NCBI RefSeq assembly: GCF_025398275.1
Contig: NZ_JAODOR010000007.1
Location: 1-64,000 of the forward strand
Reading direction: 5' to 3'
Length of the DNA: 64,000 nucleotides
Source of the DNA: Microbacterium memoriense
Lineage (GTDB): Bacteria > Actinomycetota > Actinomycetes > Actinomycetales > Microbacteriaceae
Shown: positions 8,958-16,738 of the stretch, piece by piece
How the letters are laid out: every line of letters starts with the position of its first letter
Numbering within the stretch: the stretch's first letter is position 1
Program-made: the position numbers and the translations under genes
Notes under the pieces: model-generated
Database searches by the model: none
Told to the model about the DNA's origin: nothing
The model's input: only the letters and a program-made list of their open reading frames with translations

Positions 8958-9406
8958 ATGACAACCCTCACACTTTCCGCCGGGATCCGAAGCCGGCTGC
9001 TCGCGGGCCTCGCGGTGGTCGGTGCAGCCGCGCTCGCGCTTGGCGGCTGCGCATCCGCCACCCCCGAAGGTGAGCCCACCACGGCCTCGGCCGTCTACCG
9101 GATCGGAATCTCCGGGCCGGTGCTGAGCTCGACCCCTGACCGTAGCCGACACAATGCGCAACTCGTACAGGACCGGTAACCCAGCAGCTCGTCAGCTTCA
9201 CCGCCAAAGCTGAGACCGTACCTCGGGTGGCCACGGAGCGGCCGACGGCTGAAGTCGGGCTGACGTGGACCTTCTCGCTGCGGGACGGAGCGCTACTCAA
9301 TGACGGCTCGCCGGTCAGCGTAGATGCCCTCGCGGAGCGCTCGGGTCCGGCCGCTATTGCGGCCTCCCTCGGCGCGCGGCTCAGGACGCTCGCCGACGTG
9401 GGGTAG
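8958..9406 (+). pseudogene. Peptide/nickel ABC transporter substrate-binding lipoprotein, degenerate 5' fragment
   Basis: Begins at the ATG at 8958 with AAGGA upstream and encodes a clear lipoprotein signal: a hydrophobic LLAGLAVVGAAALALGGCAS with the lipobox LGGC. It then reads VYRIGISGPV, the usual first strand of an SBP_bac_5 protein, but this frame stops at 9179. The continuation lies in another frame from about 9166: VTQQLVSFTAK, later LTWTFSLRDGALLNDGSPVS, a textbook match to the family's WTFxLRDGvxFhDGtPl. It stops at 9404-9406. So there is at least one frameshift and only about a quarter of a normal 500-residue protein. It is non-functional, and no permease or ATPase genes accompany it. 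Confidence 0.75.
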
Positions 9407-9420
9407 GGCAGACCCGTTGC

Positions 9421-11073
9421 TTACGCGACCGTCTCGCCGGGCGCGATCGCGGCTCGCAGCGTCCTGAAGAGGATCGAGATATCGCCGAGCAGGCTCCAGT
9501 TCTCGACGTAGGAGAGGTCGAGGCGTACGGAATCCTCCCAAGAGAGCGTCGACCGTCCGCTGACCTGCCACAGCCCGGTGATGCCCGGTTTGGCGAGGAA
9601 CCGGCGGTGGACGTGGTCGGCATACTGCTCGACCTCAGAGGGCAGGGGCGGGCGGGGTCCGACCAGCGACATCGAGCCGCCGATCACGTTGAACAGCTGA
9701 GGGAGCTCGTCGAGGCTGAAGCGGCGCATGAACCGGCCGACGTTGGTCACGCGAGGGTCGTTTGTCATCTTGAAGAGGACCTCATTGCCGGCATCCTGCG
9801 CCTGTTGCGCTTTGAGGTCGGCAAGCAGATCCTCCGCATTGACGACCATCGAGCGGAACTTGAGCATCGAGAACTCGCGGCCGTGGTAGCCGATCCTGGT
9901 CTGGCGGAAGAGCACGGGGCCGGGGCTCGAAAGCTTGACGATCAAGGCGAGGATCAGCAGCAGTGGACTGATCACGATCACGCCCACACCGGACAGCAGC
10001 AGATCGACCGCGCGCTTGGTGAGTTGCTGGCCGGTGCTGAATCGCGGCGTCTCCACGTGGATCAGCGGCAGACCGGCCACCGGCCGGGTGTGCACACGCG
10101 GACCGGCGATGTCAGTGATGCTCGGGGCGAGCACGAGGTGCTGCTTGCCCGCTTCGAGACTCCACGAGATCTGCTTGACCTTGTTGGCGGGCAAGTCGTC
10201 GGTGCTCGTGACCGCGACCGTATCGGCGCCGGTGATCGCGAGCGCGCGCTCGACGCGGTCGACGCTGCCCATGATCGGGATGCCGGTGCCCTCGATCGTG
10301 TCGGCGACCTTGCCCGACGGCACACAGGCGCCCACGACGCGGTAGCCGGCGGAGGGGGTGCGCTGCAGTTCACGGGCGGTCTGCGCGACCGACTGCCGCG
10401 AACCGACCAGCAGCACCTTCGCGGTGTAGCGCCCCATCTGGCGCTGCGCGACGAGCCACTGGCGCCACAGCCAGCGGGTGAGCAGCAGCATGAACACACC
10501 GAGGGGCAACGAGATCAGCAGGTATCCACGTGCGACGTCGATGCGCAGCAGGAACGCGAGGATCGCGATCGTGCCGAAGACGCCGAAGCTGGCGCGGACG
10601 ATACGCGCGTACTCGGTCGGGCCGACGCCGATCACGCGCTCGCTGCGCGAGTCGGCGAGAGCGAGAGCGAGCATCCAGATGGCGATGAGCGCAGCCGAGA
10701 AGGCCCAGTAGGAGAACTCGCTCAGCCGGCTGTCTTCGCGAATCGAGACCTGAGCATTGCCTAGGCCGAACCACGCCAGCTGCGTGCCGTAGACGACCCA
10801 CACGAGCACGAGGAAGTCGGTGATACGCAGGCGGCGGGCGTAGCGCTCTCGCCAGGGGTCCAGAGGCAGGGCGGTCGGCGTCGGCGCGGTGGTGGCGCTG
10901 GGCTCAGCCATCGGCGCCTCGGCGTGGGAGCTCGGCGTGTGCATGACGGTCGACGACAGCCGCTCGGCAGGTGGGACGTGCTGCGCTTCCACTGTCACGT
11001 TGGTCACCTCCGAGATCGATGCGGCAGGCGCGATCGTATCGAGTACAGGTTTCGGTGATGTGTCGTGTGTCAT
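9421..11073 (-). CDS. Exopolysaccharide priming sugar-phosphate transferase (polyprenyl glycosylphosphotransferase)
   Basis: 550-residue WbaP/CpsE-type membrane enzyme that transfers a sugar 1-phosphate from a nucleotide sugar to undecaprenyl phosphate, the first step of repeat-unit synthesis. After a Pro/Ala-rich cytoplasmic tail of about 75 residues it has four to five membrane segments (about 85-215) and a CoA-binding-like Rossmann domain (VLLVGSRQSVAQTARELQ). One more membrane helix (VDLLLSGVGVIVISPLLLIL) precedes the catalytic domain. That domain has PVLFRQTRIG, MLKFRSMV, DELPQLFNVIGGSMSLVGPRP and KPGITGLWQVSGRSTLSWED. All signature blocks are intact. It sits 49 bp after a VanZ-like gene. 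The paralogue at 14942-16531 is closely similar, so the two may prime different polymers or be redundant. Confidence 0.93.
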   Translation of the reverse strand: MTHDTSPKPVLDTIAPAASISEVTNVTVEAQHVPPAERLSSTVMHTPSSHAEAPMAEPSATTAPTPTALPLDPWRERYARRLRITDFLVLVWVVYGTQLAWFGLGNAQVSIREDSRLSEFSYWAFSAALIAIWMLALALADSRSERVIGVGPTEYARIVRASFGVFGTIAILAFLLRIDVARGYLLISLPLGVFMLLLTRWLWRQWLVAQRQMGRYTAKVLLVGSRQSVAQTARELQRTPSAGYRVVGACVPSGKVADTIEGTGIPIMGSVDRVERALAITGADTVAVTSTDDLPANKVKQISWSLEAGKQHLVLAPSITDIAGPRVHTRPVAGLPLIHVETPRFSTGQQLTKRAVDLLLSGVGVIVISPLLLILALIVKLSSPGPVLFRQTRIGYHGREFSMLKFRSMVVNAEDLLADLKAQQAQDAGNEVLFKMTNDPRVTNVGRFMRRFSLDELPQLFNVIGGSMSLVGPRPPLPSEVEQYADHVHRRFLAKPGITGLWQVSGRSTLSWEDSVRLDLSYVENWSLLGDISILFRTLRAAIAPGETVA

Positions 11074-11122
11074 GTCGGCCCAGCGGAGAGGGGGGAGGGG
11101 AGCTGGTCAGCAAGTTCCCAGA

Positions 11123-11665
11123 TTAGCTCTCGTGGATGAGGGAGTCCTCATCCAAACGTCGAGGACGGTAACTGGCGCGCAGCGCGTCGATGAAAACGGC
11201 GATCAGGATTCCGATGCAGGCTCCGGCGGTGTTGGCGACGATGTCGAGGACGCTCGGCGTACGGGCATCCAGTAGCAGAGCCTGCACGCACTCGATCGTG
11301 ACCGTCGCGAGGAACGCGACCGGCAGCACGAGCCAGCGGTTGCGTACCAGGATGAGCGTCAGCAGTAGACCCAGCGGCACGAACAGCAGGATGTTCGCCG
11401 CGAACTCGATGCGCTCGTAGGTCAGCGCCGGGATCGCCCGCGTGATGAGGCGCAGCAGCGGACCGGCGCCCTGGTCGACGGGCACGGGCCAGAAGGCGAT
11501 GCCTGTGAGGAGCAGGGTGTAGGCGAGCAGGTATGCGCGGGGGTCGCGGGTGTTGCGGCGTTTCGACTCGGCCCTGGGGGTCTCGCTCAACGACCGGGGG
11601 GAAGAGAGGGCGGGGAGGGGAGGGCGCGGCGGGATGTGCAGCGGGGGTGATGGGGCATCGGTCAT
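11123..11665 (-). CDS. VanZ-family membrane protein
   Basis: About 180 residues. A Pro/Ser-rich cytoplasmic N-terminus of about 50 residues is followed by the VanZ-like core: LLAYTLLLTGIAFWPVPVD, YERIEFAANILLFVPLGLLL, then TIECVQALLLDARTPSVLDIVANTAGACIG. The EFAANILLFVPLG and RTPSVLDIVANTAGA blocks are the family signature. VanZ proteins are small four-helix membrane proteins of uncertain biochemical role, linked to teicoplanin tolerance and often found beside polysaccharide genes. The open frame extends to 11815, but the ATG at 11665 has an excellent GGGAGG four bases upstream and is the better start. It is followed by the priming transferase gene. Confidence 0.9.
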   Translation of the reverse strand: MTDAPSPPLHIPPRPPLPALSSPRSLSETPRAESKRRNTRDPRAYLLAYTLLLTGIAFWPVPVDQGAGPLLRLITRAIPALTYERIEFAANILLFVPLGLLLTLILVRNRWLVLPVAFLATVTIECVQALLLDARTPSVLDIVANTAGACIGILIAVFIDALRASYRPRRLDEDSLIHES

Positions 11666-11999
11666 GTGGCCTCCCAGACGAGTCGGGGCGTTGCCACGGT
11701 GCACGCGTGGAGGTGAGTGTACCGCGGACGGCCGGAGGCGTGCGGTTTGGTGGGGGATTGCGCGCTGAGCGGTGAGGGCGGGTCTGCGATCGCGGCATCC
11801 ACCTGCACTGGGCATTTTGTCGTTGTTGGTTTAGCGAAGGGTAGCGATGACAAACTCGCCAGGCGTGCGCGCCGGACAGGGAAGGCCGCGCCGCGCGGTC
11901 ATCGGAGGTGCGACGCATCCATGCCGTCGCGATGGCGAAGGTGTGGGATGTCTCTCCGCACTTCACCGCGCCGCCCGTTGTGCTGGACGTGGCGGCACC

Positions 12000-12053
12000 T
12001 TTCGAGTCGTGAGGCGACTCCGTCGTCGCATCGACCTGGATGTCGGTCGACAC
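12000..12053 (-). pseudogene. 5' stub of a third priming transferase with its leader
   Basis: Reading down from the ATG at 12053 gives 18 residues, MSTDIQVDATTESPHDSK, nearly the same as the start of the intact transferase at 16531 (MSTEVEVDATTQSPHDSN). Similarity is lost after that. The untranslated leader is also shared: CGACCTGGATGTCGGTCGAC and the following TTCGGCATCCTCC in this copy match the equivalents at 16515-16545, and similarity continues upstream to the inverted repeat at 12172-12189. This is the 5' end and promoter of a lost paralogue. Between it and the VanZ start at 11665 (about 330 bp) I see no other gene or structure. Confidence 0.72.
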
Positions 12054-12171
12054 TTCGGCATCCTCCTTGTCGGTCTGCCCCCCGGCAATCGGGAGAATAG
12101 CAGGTGCTTGTGACGGCCATGTATCACGTGACGAAGGCGTGATACAGCTCAGATCTTGAGCCTACGACACA

Positions 12172-12189
12172 GATGAGAAACCTCTCATC
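12172..12189. promoter_or_regulatory. Perfect inverted repeat, operator-like, in fossil promoter
   Basis: GATGAGA AACC TCTCATC is a perfect 7-bp inverted repeat with a 4-bp spacer. It lies at the position of the transferase promoter in the paralogous leader at 16640-16667, where the same repeat (ATGAGA, 4 bp, TCTCAT) sits between the -35 and -10 boxes. Here the equivalent -10 reads TGTCGT instead of TATCCT, so the promoter looks dead while the repeat survives. It is probably the binding site of a dimeric regulator, but the protein is unknown. Confidence 0.5.
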
Positions 12190-12235
12190 GACTTTTGAAT
12201 GAATTGGCCGACGTAGCGTGAAGCTGCCGTGGCGG

Positions 12236-13015
12236 CTAGGACAGCACGGTGCCTGCCACGACGAGCGCCAGATACGTCGCGTTGAACACCGCATGGGTCA
12301 GCACCGCAGGCCAGATGCGGCCGGTCAGCAGCACCAGCAAGGCACACGTCCCCCCGACAGCGAACAACGTCATGGCGTCGGTGACGGTGAGCGCCCCCGC
12401 GCTCGCGTGCAGCAGGATGAAGCCGCCGGTCGACACCAGAAGTCCCGTCACCGCCGCAGCCAGCCCGCCCGCCCGGCGGCGCAACAGCTGATAGACCGCA
12501 ACGAGCACCACGGCCCGAAAGAAGAGCTCCTCGACGACCGGCGCGACGACGGCAGCCGGCAGCGCCTCGGTGAGCCACCACGAGGTCGGCAGCGCACCGT
12601 CGAGCGTCGTGGCCGACGGGAAGGTCATGGCGTCCGCCCCGCTCATCCAGCCCTGCAGCAGGCGCAGCCCGAGTCCGAGACCGAGGCCCCAGAGCAGGTC
12701 GACCGGGCGAAGCTTCAGCAGACCCGCCGGACGCGCCCGGGCGAACGCGAAGACGATCGGCACGAGCATGCCGGCCCACAGCACGACGGTCGACGCGATC
12801 GGCGCCCACGGCGCAGCGATGCGACTGACCAGTCCCCCGCCGACCGCCCCGACCCCCAGCGCGATGAGCGCGACGGCGAGCACGGAAAGATCCCACTTGC
12901 GCACGGCGCGGCCGCCGAGCCGCCAGTCGGTGCGCCGACGCCGACGATGACGACTCGCGGATGACGCGGCCTCGGTGCTGGGCACGATGGCGGTGTCTCT
13001 AAGCTGATCGGGCAC
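12236..13015 (-). CDS. CPBP-family intramembrane metalloprotease homologue
   Basis: 259-residue membrane protein of the CPBP (Abi/CAAX-protease-like) family. It has a basic N-terminal tail of about 40 residues and then seven or eight hydrophobic segments. The three family motifs are all present: EELFFR at 162-167, FILLH at 199-203 and HAVFN at 241-245, which supply the putative catalytic Glu pair and the metal-binding His/Asn. Substrates are unknown for most bacterial members. It is divergent from the phosphatase gene, with a 60-bp gap. The same pair recurs at 21666-23113, where the homologue shares the WRLGGRxVRxWD block and all motifs. Location within polysaccharide genes may be incidental. 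Confidence 0.87.
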   Translation of the reverse strand: MPDQLRDTAIVPSTEAASSASRHRRRRRTDWRLGGRAVRKWDLSVLAVALIALGVGAVGGGLVSRIAAPWAPIASTVVLWAGMLVPIVFAFARARPAGLLKLRPVDLLWGLGLGLGLRLLQGWMSGADAMTFPSATTLDGALPTSWWLTEALPAAVVAPVVEELFFRAVVLVAVYQLLRRRAGGLAAAVTGLLVSTGGFILLHASAGALTVTDAMTLFAVGGTCALLVLLTGRIWPAVLTHAVFNATYLALVVAGTVLS

Positions 13016-13075
13016 GTGGCCAAACTACCGTCACGTAGCGCGACACGCATTTCCCACTCCCCCTACGGAGCAGCC

Positions 13076-13681
13076 GTGCTCGAGATTCTCACCGTATGCA
13101 CCGGCAATATCTGCCGCTCGCCCCTGGCCGCCCAGCTTCTCGCGACCCGGCTCGCCGACCGTGACGTCGTCGCGACCAGCGCGGGCACCCACGCCCGCGA
13201 GGGCGCACCGATGACCCCCGAGGCGGCGCAACTCGCCATCGAACGCGGAGTACCTGTGGCCGCGACGAGTGCGCACTCGGCGCGCTACCTGCTGCCACAG
13301 CATGTGCAGCGTCCTGACCTCGTCCTGGCGATGGCACGCGAGCATCGTCGCGCGATCGTCGAACTCGATCCGACGCGCGGACGCAGCACCTTTACTGCGC
13401 GGGAGTTCGCGCGCTTGAGCGCCGACGTCCCCAATGAGGAGCTGCGGGTCGCCGCCGCGACCGGCGGCGACGACGATCGCGCCCGCTTCGCCGCCGCGCT
13501 CGGCGTGATCGCGAGTCGTCGCGGGGTGACGCTGCCGCCGGCGTCGCCCGATGACGACGACATCATCGACCCCATCGGGCGGTCCGCTGCCACCTATGCG
13601 CGGTCGGCCGAGGAGCTCGCGCCTGGCATCAACGCCGTCGAGCGAGTCGTGCGGCTCGTGTTGGGCCGAGGCGTCGGGTGA
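13076..13681 (+). CDS. Low-molecular-weight protein tyrosine phosphatase
   Basis: 201-residue cytoplasmic phosphatase expected to dephosphorylate tyrosine kinases of the Wzc type. The P-loop CTGNICRSPL has the CX5R catalytic signature at Cys8 and Arg14, and the general-acid region near the C-terminus is DDDIIDPIGRS. It is about 50 residues longer than the usual 150, mainly through a middle insertion (about 105-150) shared with the paralogue at 22499. The GTG at 13076 is chosen because the paralogue starts at the same point and the motif sits right at the N-terminus. The upstream frame to 13016 would overlap the divergent gene's promoter. It precedes the chimeric kinase gene. Confidence 0.9.
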   Translation: MLEILTVCTGNICRSPLAAQLLATRLADRDVVATSAGTHAREGAPMTPEAAQLAIERGVPVAATSAHSARYLLPQHVQRPDLVLAMAREHRRAIVELDPTRGRSTFTAREFARLSADVPNEELRVAAATGGDDDRARFAAALGVIASRRGVTLPPASPDDDDIIDPIGRSAATYARSAEELAPGINAVERVVRLVLGRGVG

Positions 13682-13796
13682 GCGGGGAAGTGAGAAGAGA
13701 GTGCGACCGGATACCAGTTGGAAACACGGGCTGTGACAGACTGATCCGGTCACGTCCGGCAGCCCCCGTCGGCATCGCGTCCCCTCGAGAGGCACG

Positions 13797-14834
13797 ATGG
13801 AGCTCAGCGACTACATCCGCATCCTCCGCAAGAACTGGCTCGTCATCGTCGTGCTGACCCTCGTCGGTCTCGGCGCCGCGGCGGGCTATTCGCTGACCCG
13901 CACCCCAATCTACGAGTCGTCGAGCACCGTGTTCGTGTCGACGCAGACCGGAGGCACAGCCGCGGAACTGCAACAGGGCTCCAACTTCACCCAGGCACGC
14001 ATCAACACGTATGTCGGACTCGTATCGACCCCGGTCGTGCTTAACCCGGTGATTGCCGAACTCGACCTGGGCGTCACGGCATCCGAGCTGCGCAGCAGCA
14101 TCTCGGCATCCGCAGCCCTGAACTCGACGCTCATCACCGTCACCGTCTCCGACCCCGACCCGGTGCTGGCGGCGAACATCGCCAACGCGATCGCCGCGAG
14201 CCTGTCCAGCGCCGTCCCCCAGCTCGAGCCCGAGGCGGCCGACGGGTCGAGCCCTGTGTGCCTCAGCCGCGTCAGCGATGCCCAGCCTGCCTTGTCGCCC
14301 TCGAGCCCCAACGTGCCGCTCAACCTCGCGCTGGGCACGCTCGTGGGGCTCGCGCTCGGCGTCGGTGTCGCCGTGCTGCGCACGGTGCTCGACAACAAGG
14401 TCCGCAACCGCCGTGACGCCGAACAGATCACCGCCGCGCCCTCGATCGGCGCCATCGCGTACGACCCGAAGGCTAAAGACCGGCCACTCATCGTGCACGC
14501 CGACCCGCTGAGCCCGCGGGCCGAGTCGTTCCGCGCGCTGCGCACCAACCTGCAATTCCTCGACATGGGCGGGCGGGCGAGCTTCGTGATCACCAGCTCG
14601 ATTCCGAGCGAAGGCAAGTCGACCACGACGATCAACCTCGCGATCGCCCTCGCCGACGCCGGCAAGCGCGTTGCGCTGCTCGACACCGACCTGCGCAACC
14701 ACCGTCGCGAGCTGTCGCCGAGACATGCGGCATCCCTCGCCACCGGACGCATCGTCGTCGACGGACGCAACTGCCTCGACGCCGCCGCGTGGCGTGCAGC
14801 TGGCTGGGAATACTACGGTTTGGGCCGACCGTAG
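13797..14834 (+). CDS. Chimeric Wzc-like tyrosine kinase fused to UDP-glucose dehydrogenase tail
   Basis: 345 residues. Residues 1-300 match the intact kinase at 23162 almost position for position: two membrane helices (about 13-32 and 175-196), a Wzz-type periplasmic loop, Walker A PSEGKSTT at 270-277 and Walker A' ALLDTDLR at 293-300. From residue 301 the protein changes to NHRRELSPRHAASLATGRIV and then VDGRN, ending GWEYYGLGRP. This is the C-terminal 45 residues of a UDP-glucose dehydrogenase (compare YRRDLAPEHASTLTAGRVVV at 17920). Walker B and the tyrosine-rich tail are therefore missing, so kinase activity is very unlikely, although the Wzz part could still affect chain length. The junction is at about 14696. 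It may be a pseudogene with an open frame. Confidence 0.85.
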   Translation: MELSDYIRILRKNWLVIVVLTLVGLGAAAGYSLTRTPIYESSSTVFVSTQTGGTAAELQQGSNFTQARINTYVGLVSTPVVLNPVIAELDLGVTASELRSSISASAALNSTLITVTVSDPDPVLAANIANAIAASLSSAVPQLEPEAADGSSPVCLSRVSDAQPALSPSSPNVPLNLALGTLVGLALGVGVAVLRTVLDNKVRNRRDAEQITAAPSIGAIAYDPKAKDRPLIVHADPLSPRAESFRALRTNLQFLDMGGRASFVITSSIPSEGKSTTTINLAIALADAGKRVALLDTDLRNHRRELSPRHAASLATGRIVVDGRNCLDAAAWRAAGWEYYGLGRP

Positions 14835-14842
14835 CCGGCGAC

Positions 14843-14860
14843 CTCAGTCGGCCGACTGAG
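14843..14860. terminator. Palindrome between convergent genes, possible bidirectional terminator
   Basis: CTCAGTCGGCCGACTGAG is a perfect 18-bp palindrome, 8 bp after the stop of the chimeric kinase and about 80 bp from the end of the convergent transferase gene. In RNA it would form a 7-bp stem with a GGCC loop from either strand. No U-tract follows on either side, so factor-independent termination is uncertain. Confidence 0.45.
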
Positions 14861-14941
14861 ATGAGCGAGAGGTTCGTCCGATTGCGATGGTCTAGGACGA
14901 GAAATCGCACCAGCCACGATTCACGTTCTCGCGCGACCTCG

Positions 14942-16531
14942 TCAATGGGCCGTGTCGCCGGGGGCGACAGCGGCTTTCGCCGTCTTGGCGAGGATGGCCA
15001 GGTCGCCAAGCAGCGACCAGTTCTCGACGTAGGAAAGATCGAGCCTGACGGTTTCCTCCCACGACAGGCTCGACCGCCCGCTGACCTGCCAGAGCCCTGT
15101 GATCCCAGGCTTCACCAAGAACCGGCGGTGCACGTGCGTTGCGTATTGCTCGACCTCGCTCGGCAGCGGCGGGCGAGGGCCCACAAGAGACATCGACCCA
15201 CCAAGCGCGTTGAACAGCTGCGGAAGCTCATCGAGGCTGTACTTGCGCATGATGCGGCCGATGGGAGTGATGCGCGGGTCGTTCTTCATCTTGAACATGA
15301 CCTCGTTGCCCGAGTCAGCGCCCTGCTCCTGCCGCTCGCGTTGCAGGTTCTCGAGCAGCTCTTCGGCGTTCGTCACCATCGAGCGGAACTTCAGCATGGT
15401 GAACTCTTGGCCGCCGCGGCCGATCCGGGTCTGACGGAAGAGCACGGGGCCCTCCGACGACAGGCGAATGCTCATCGCGAGAAACGCGAGCACGGGGCTC
15501 AGCAGCACGATGGCGACAATGCTGACGCAGATGTCCAGCATCCGTTTGACGAAGTCTTGCCCTTTGCTGAAGCGCGGCGTCTCGACATGAATGAGGGGCA
15601 ACCCCGCGACCGGGCGCGTGTGCAACCGGGGGCCGGCGATATCCACAATGCTCGGCGCGAGCACCAGGTGCTGCCGGCCGGCCTGCAGGTTCCACGAGAT
15701 CTGCTTCACCTTGTCAGGCGGCAGTTCGTCGGTACTCGTCACGGCAACCGTGTCGGCACCCGTCAGCGCCATCGCACGTTCGACGGCTTTGACGCTGCCC
15801 ATCATCGGAATCTGGGTGCCGGGCACCACGTTGCCGATCTCTCCGCTCGTCGTGCACGCCCCCACGACGTGGTACCCCGCGCTGGGGTTGCGGCCGAGCT
15901 CGCGCGCGATCTGCGTGACCGACTCGCTCGACCCGACCAGCAGCACCCGTGCCGAGTAGCGTCCGTTGCTCCGCATGGTGACGAGCCAATTGCGCCACAG
16001 CCATCGGGTGAAGAGGAGTACGAGCACACCCGCGGGCAAGCTGATCAGCAAGAAGCCGCGCGCGACGTCGGTCTGCGTGAGAAACGCGATGATCGCGACC
16101 GCACCGAACAACCGCAGGCTCGCATCGACGACGCGCAAATATTCGTCGGGGCCTGAACCGAGCACCCGCACGCTGCGCGAATCACTCCACGACAAGGCCA
16201 GCATCCACGCAATGATCAGGGTCGTTGAAAACACCCAATACGACACCTCAGAGATGCGCGCGTCGGCGCGGATCGCCAGCTGCGCATTGCCGAGACCGAA
16301 CCAGGCGATCTGCGTACCGAAGACGACCCACACGAGAGAGAGGAAGTCACTGATGACCAGACGCGTCTGAAAACGGCGGCGCCAGTCATCAACAGCGGGC
16401 GTGGGGGGAGTCATAAGAAGGGGGCGCGCAGGCGGCACGGCTGGTCCGGTGGAGTCAGCGGGTGCGCTGCGGTGCATATTCGAGTCGTGAGGCGACTGCG
16501 TCGTCGCATCGACCTCAACTTCGGTCGACAC
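14942..16531 (-). CDS. Exopolysaccharide priming sugar-phosphate transferase, second copy
   Basis: 529-residue paralogue of the transferase at 9421-11073 with the same layout: cytoplasmic tail, four to five membrane helices, a Rossmann-like domain (VLLVGSSESVTQIARELGR), a further helix and the catalytic domain. Intact blocks are PVLFRQTRIG, MLKFRSMV, DELPQLFNALGGSMSLVGPRP and KPGITGLWQVSGRSSLSWEE. It loads sugar-1-phosphate on undecaprenyl phosphate at the inner membrane face. It is divergently transcribed from UDP-glucose dehydrogenase, whose product may feed the same polymer. A good promoter with an internal inverted repeat lies 109-136 bp upstream. The start MSTEVEVD at 16531 has AGGAGGATGCGA upstream, and a fossil 5' copy of the gene lies at 12000-12053. 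Confidence 0.93.
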   Translation of the reverse strand: MSTEVEVDATTQSPHDSNMHRSAPADSTGPAVPPARPLLMTPPTPAVDDWRRRFQTRLVISDFLSLVWVVFGTQIAWFGLGNAQLAIRADARISEVSYWVFSTTLIIAWMLALSWSDSRSVRVLGSGPDEYLRVVDASLRLFGAVAIIAFLTQTDVARGFLLISLPAGVLVLLFTRWLWRNWLVTMRSNGRYSARVLLVGSSESVTQIARELGRNPSAGYHVVGACTTSGEIGNVVPGTQIPMMGSVKAVERAMALTGADTVAVTSTDELPPDKVKQISWNLQAGRQHLVLAPSIVDIAGPRLHTRPVAGLPLIHVETPRFSKGQDFVKRMLDICVSIVAIVLLSPVLAFLAMSIRLSSEGPVLFRQTRIGRGGQEFTMLKFRSMVTNAEELLENLQRERQEQGADSGNEVMFKMKNDPRITPIGRIMRKYSLDELPQLFNALGGSMSLVGPRPPLPSEVEQYATHVHRRFLVKPGITGLWQVSGRSSLSWEETVRLDLSYVENWSLLGDLAILAKTAKAAVAPGDTAH

Positions 16532-16639
16532 TTCGCATCCTCCTTCGTCGTCTCTATCTCGGCTCTCGGGAGATTATCAGTCGTATGTGTCCGCCGTGTA
16601 TCGCGTGACGTCCACTCCTGATCTCCGTCGTTCGAGCCT

Positions 16640-16667
16640 AGGATAAGAATGAGAGCCGTCTCATCAA
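16640..16667 (-). promoter_or_regulatory. Promoter of the priming transferase with an internal operator-like inverted repeat
   Basis: On the minus strand TTGATG (16662-16667) and TATCCT (16640-16645) are spaced by 16 bp, a good vegetative -35/-10 pair about 110 bp before the start codon at 16531. The inverted repeat ATGAGA GCCG TCTCAT (16649-16664) fills the spacer and overlaps the -35 box, the classic position for a repressor. The same repeat occurs at 12172-12189 in a fossil copy of this leader. Confidence 0.6.
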
Positions 16668-16738
16668 CTTTCGGATGAGCTTTTCGGCGCGTTCGCCGGG
16701 GACCACAGCTGTAACACGGCGTCGATACGCTCTCCCGC

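Noticed and set aside
14789-16156. 455-codon plus-strand open frame over the second priming transferase
   Set aside because: Antisense shadow. A parallel frame occurs over the paralogue at 9607-10764, which shows that it follows from the sense coding sequence.
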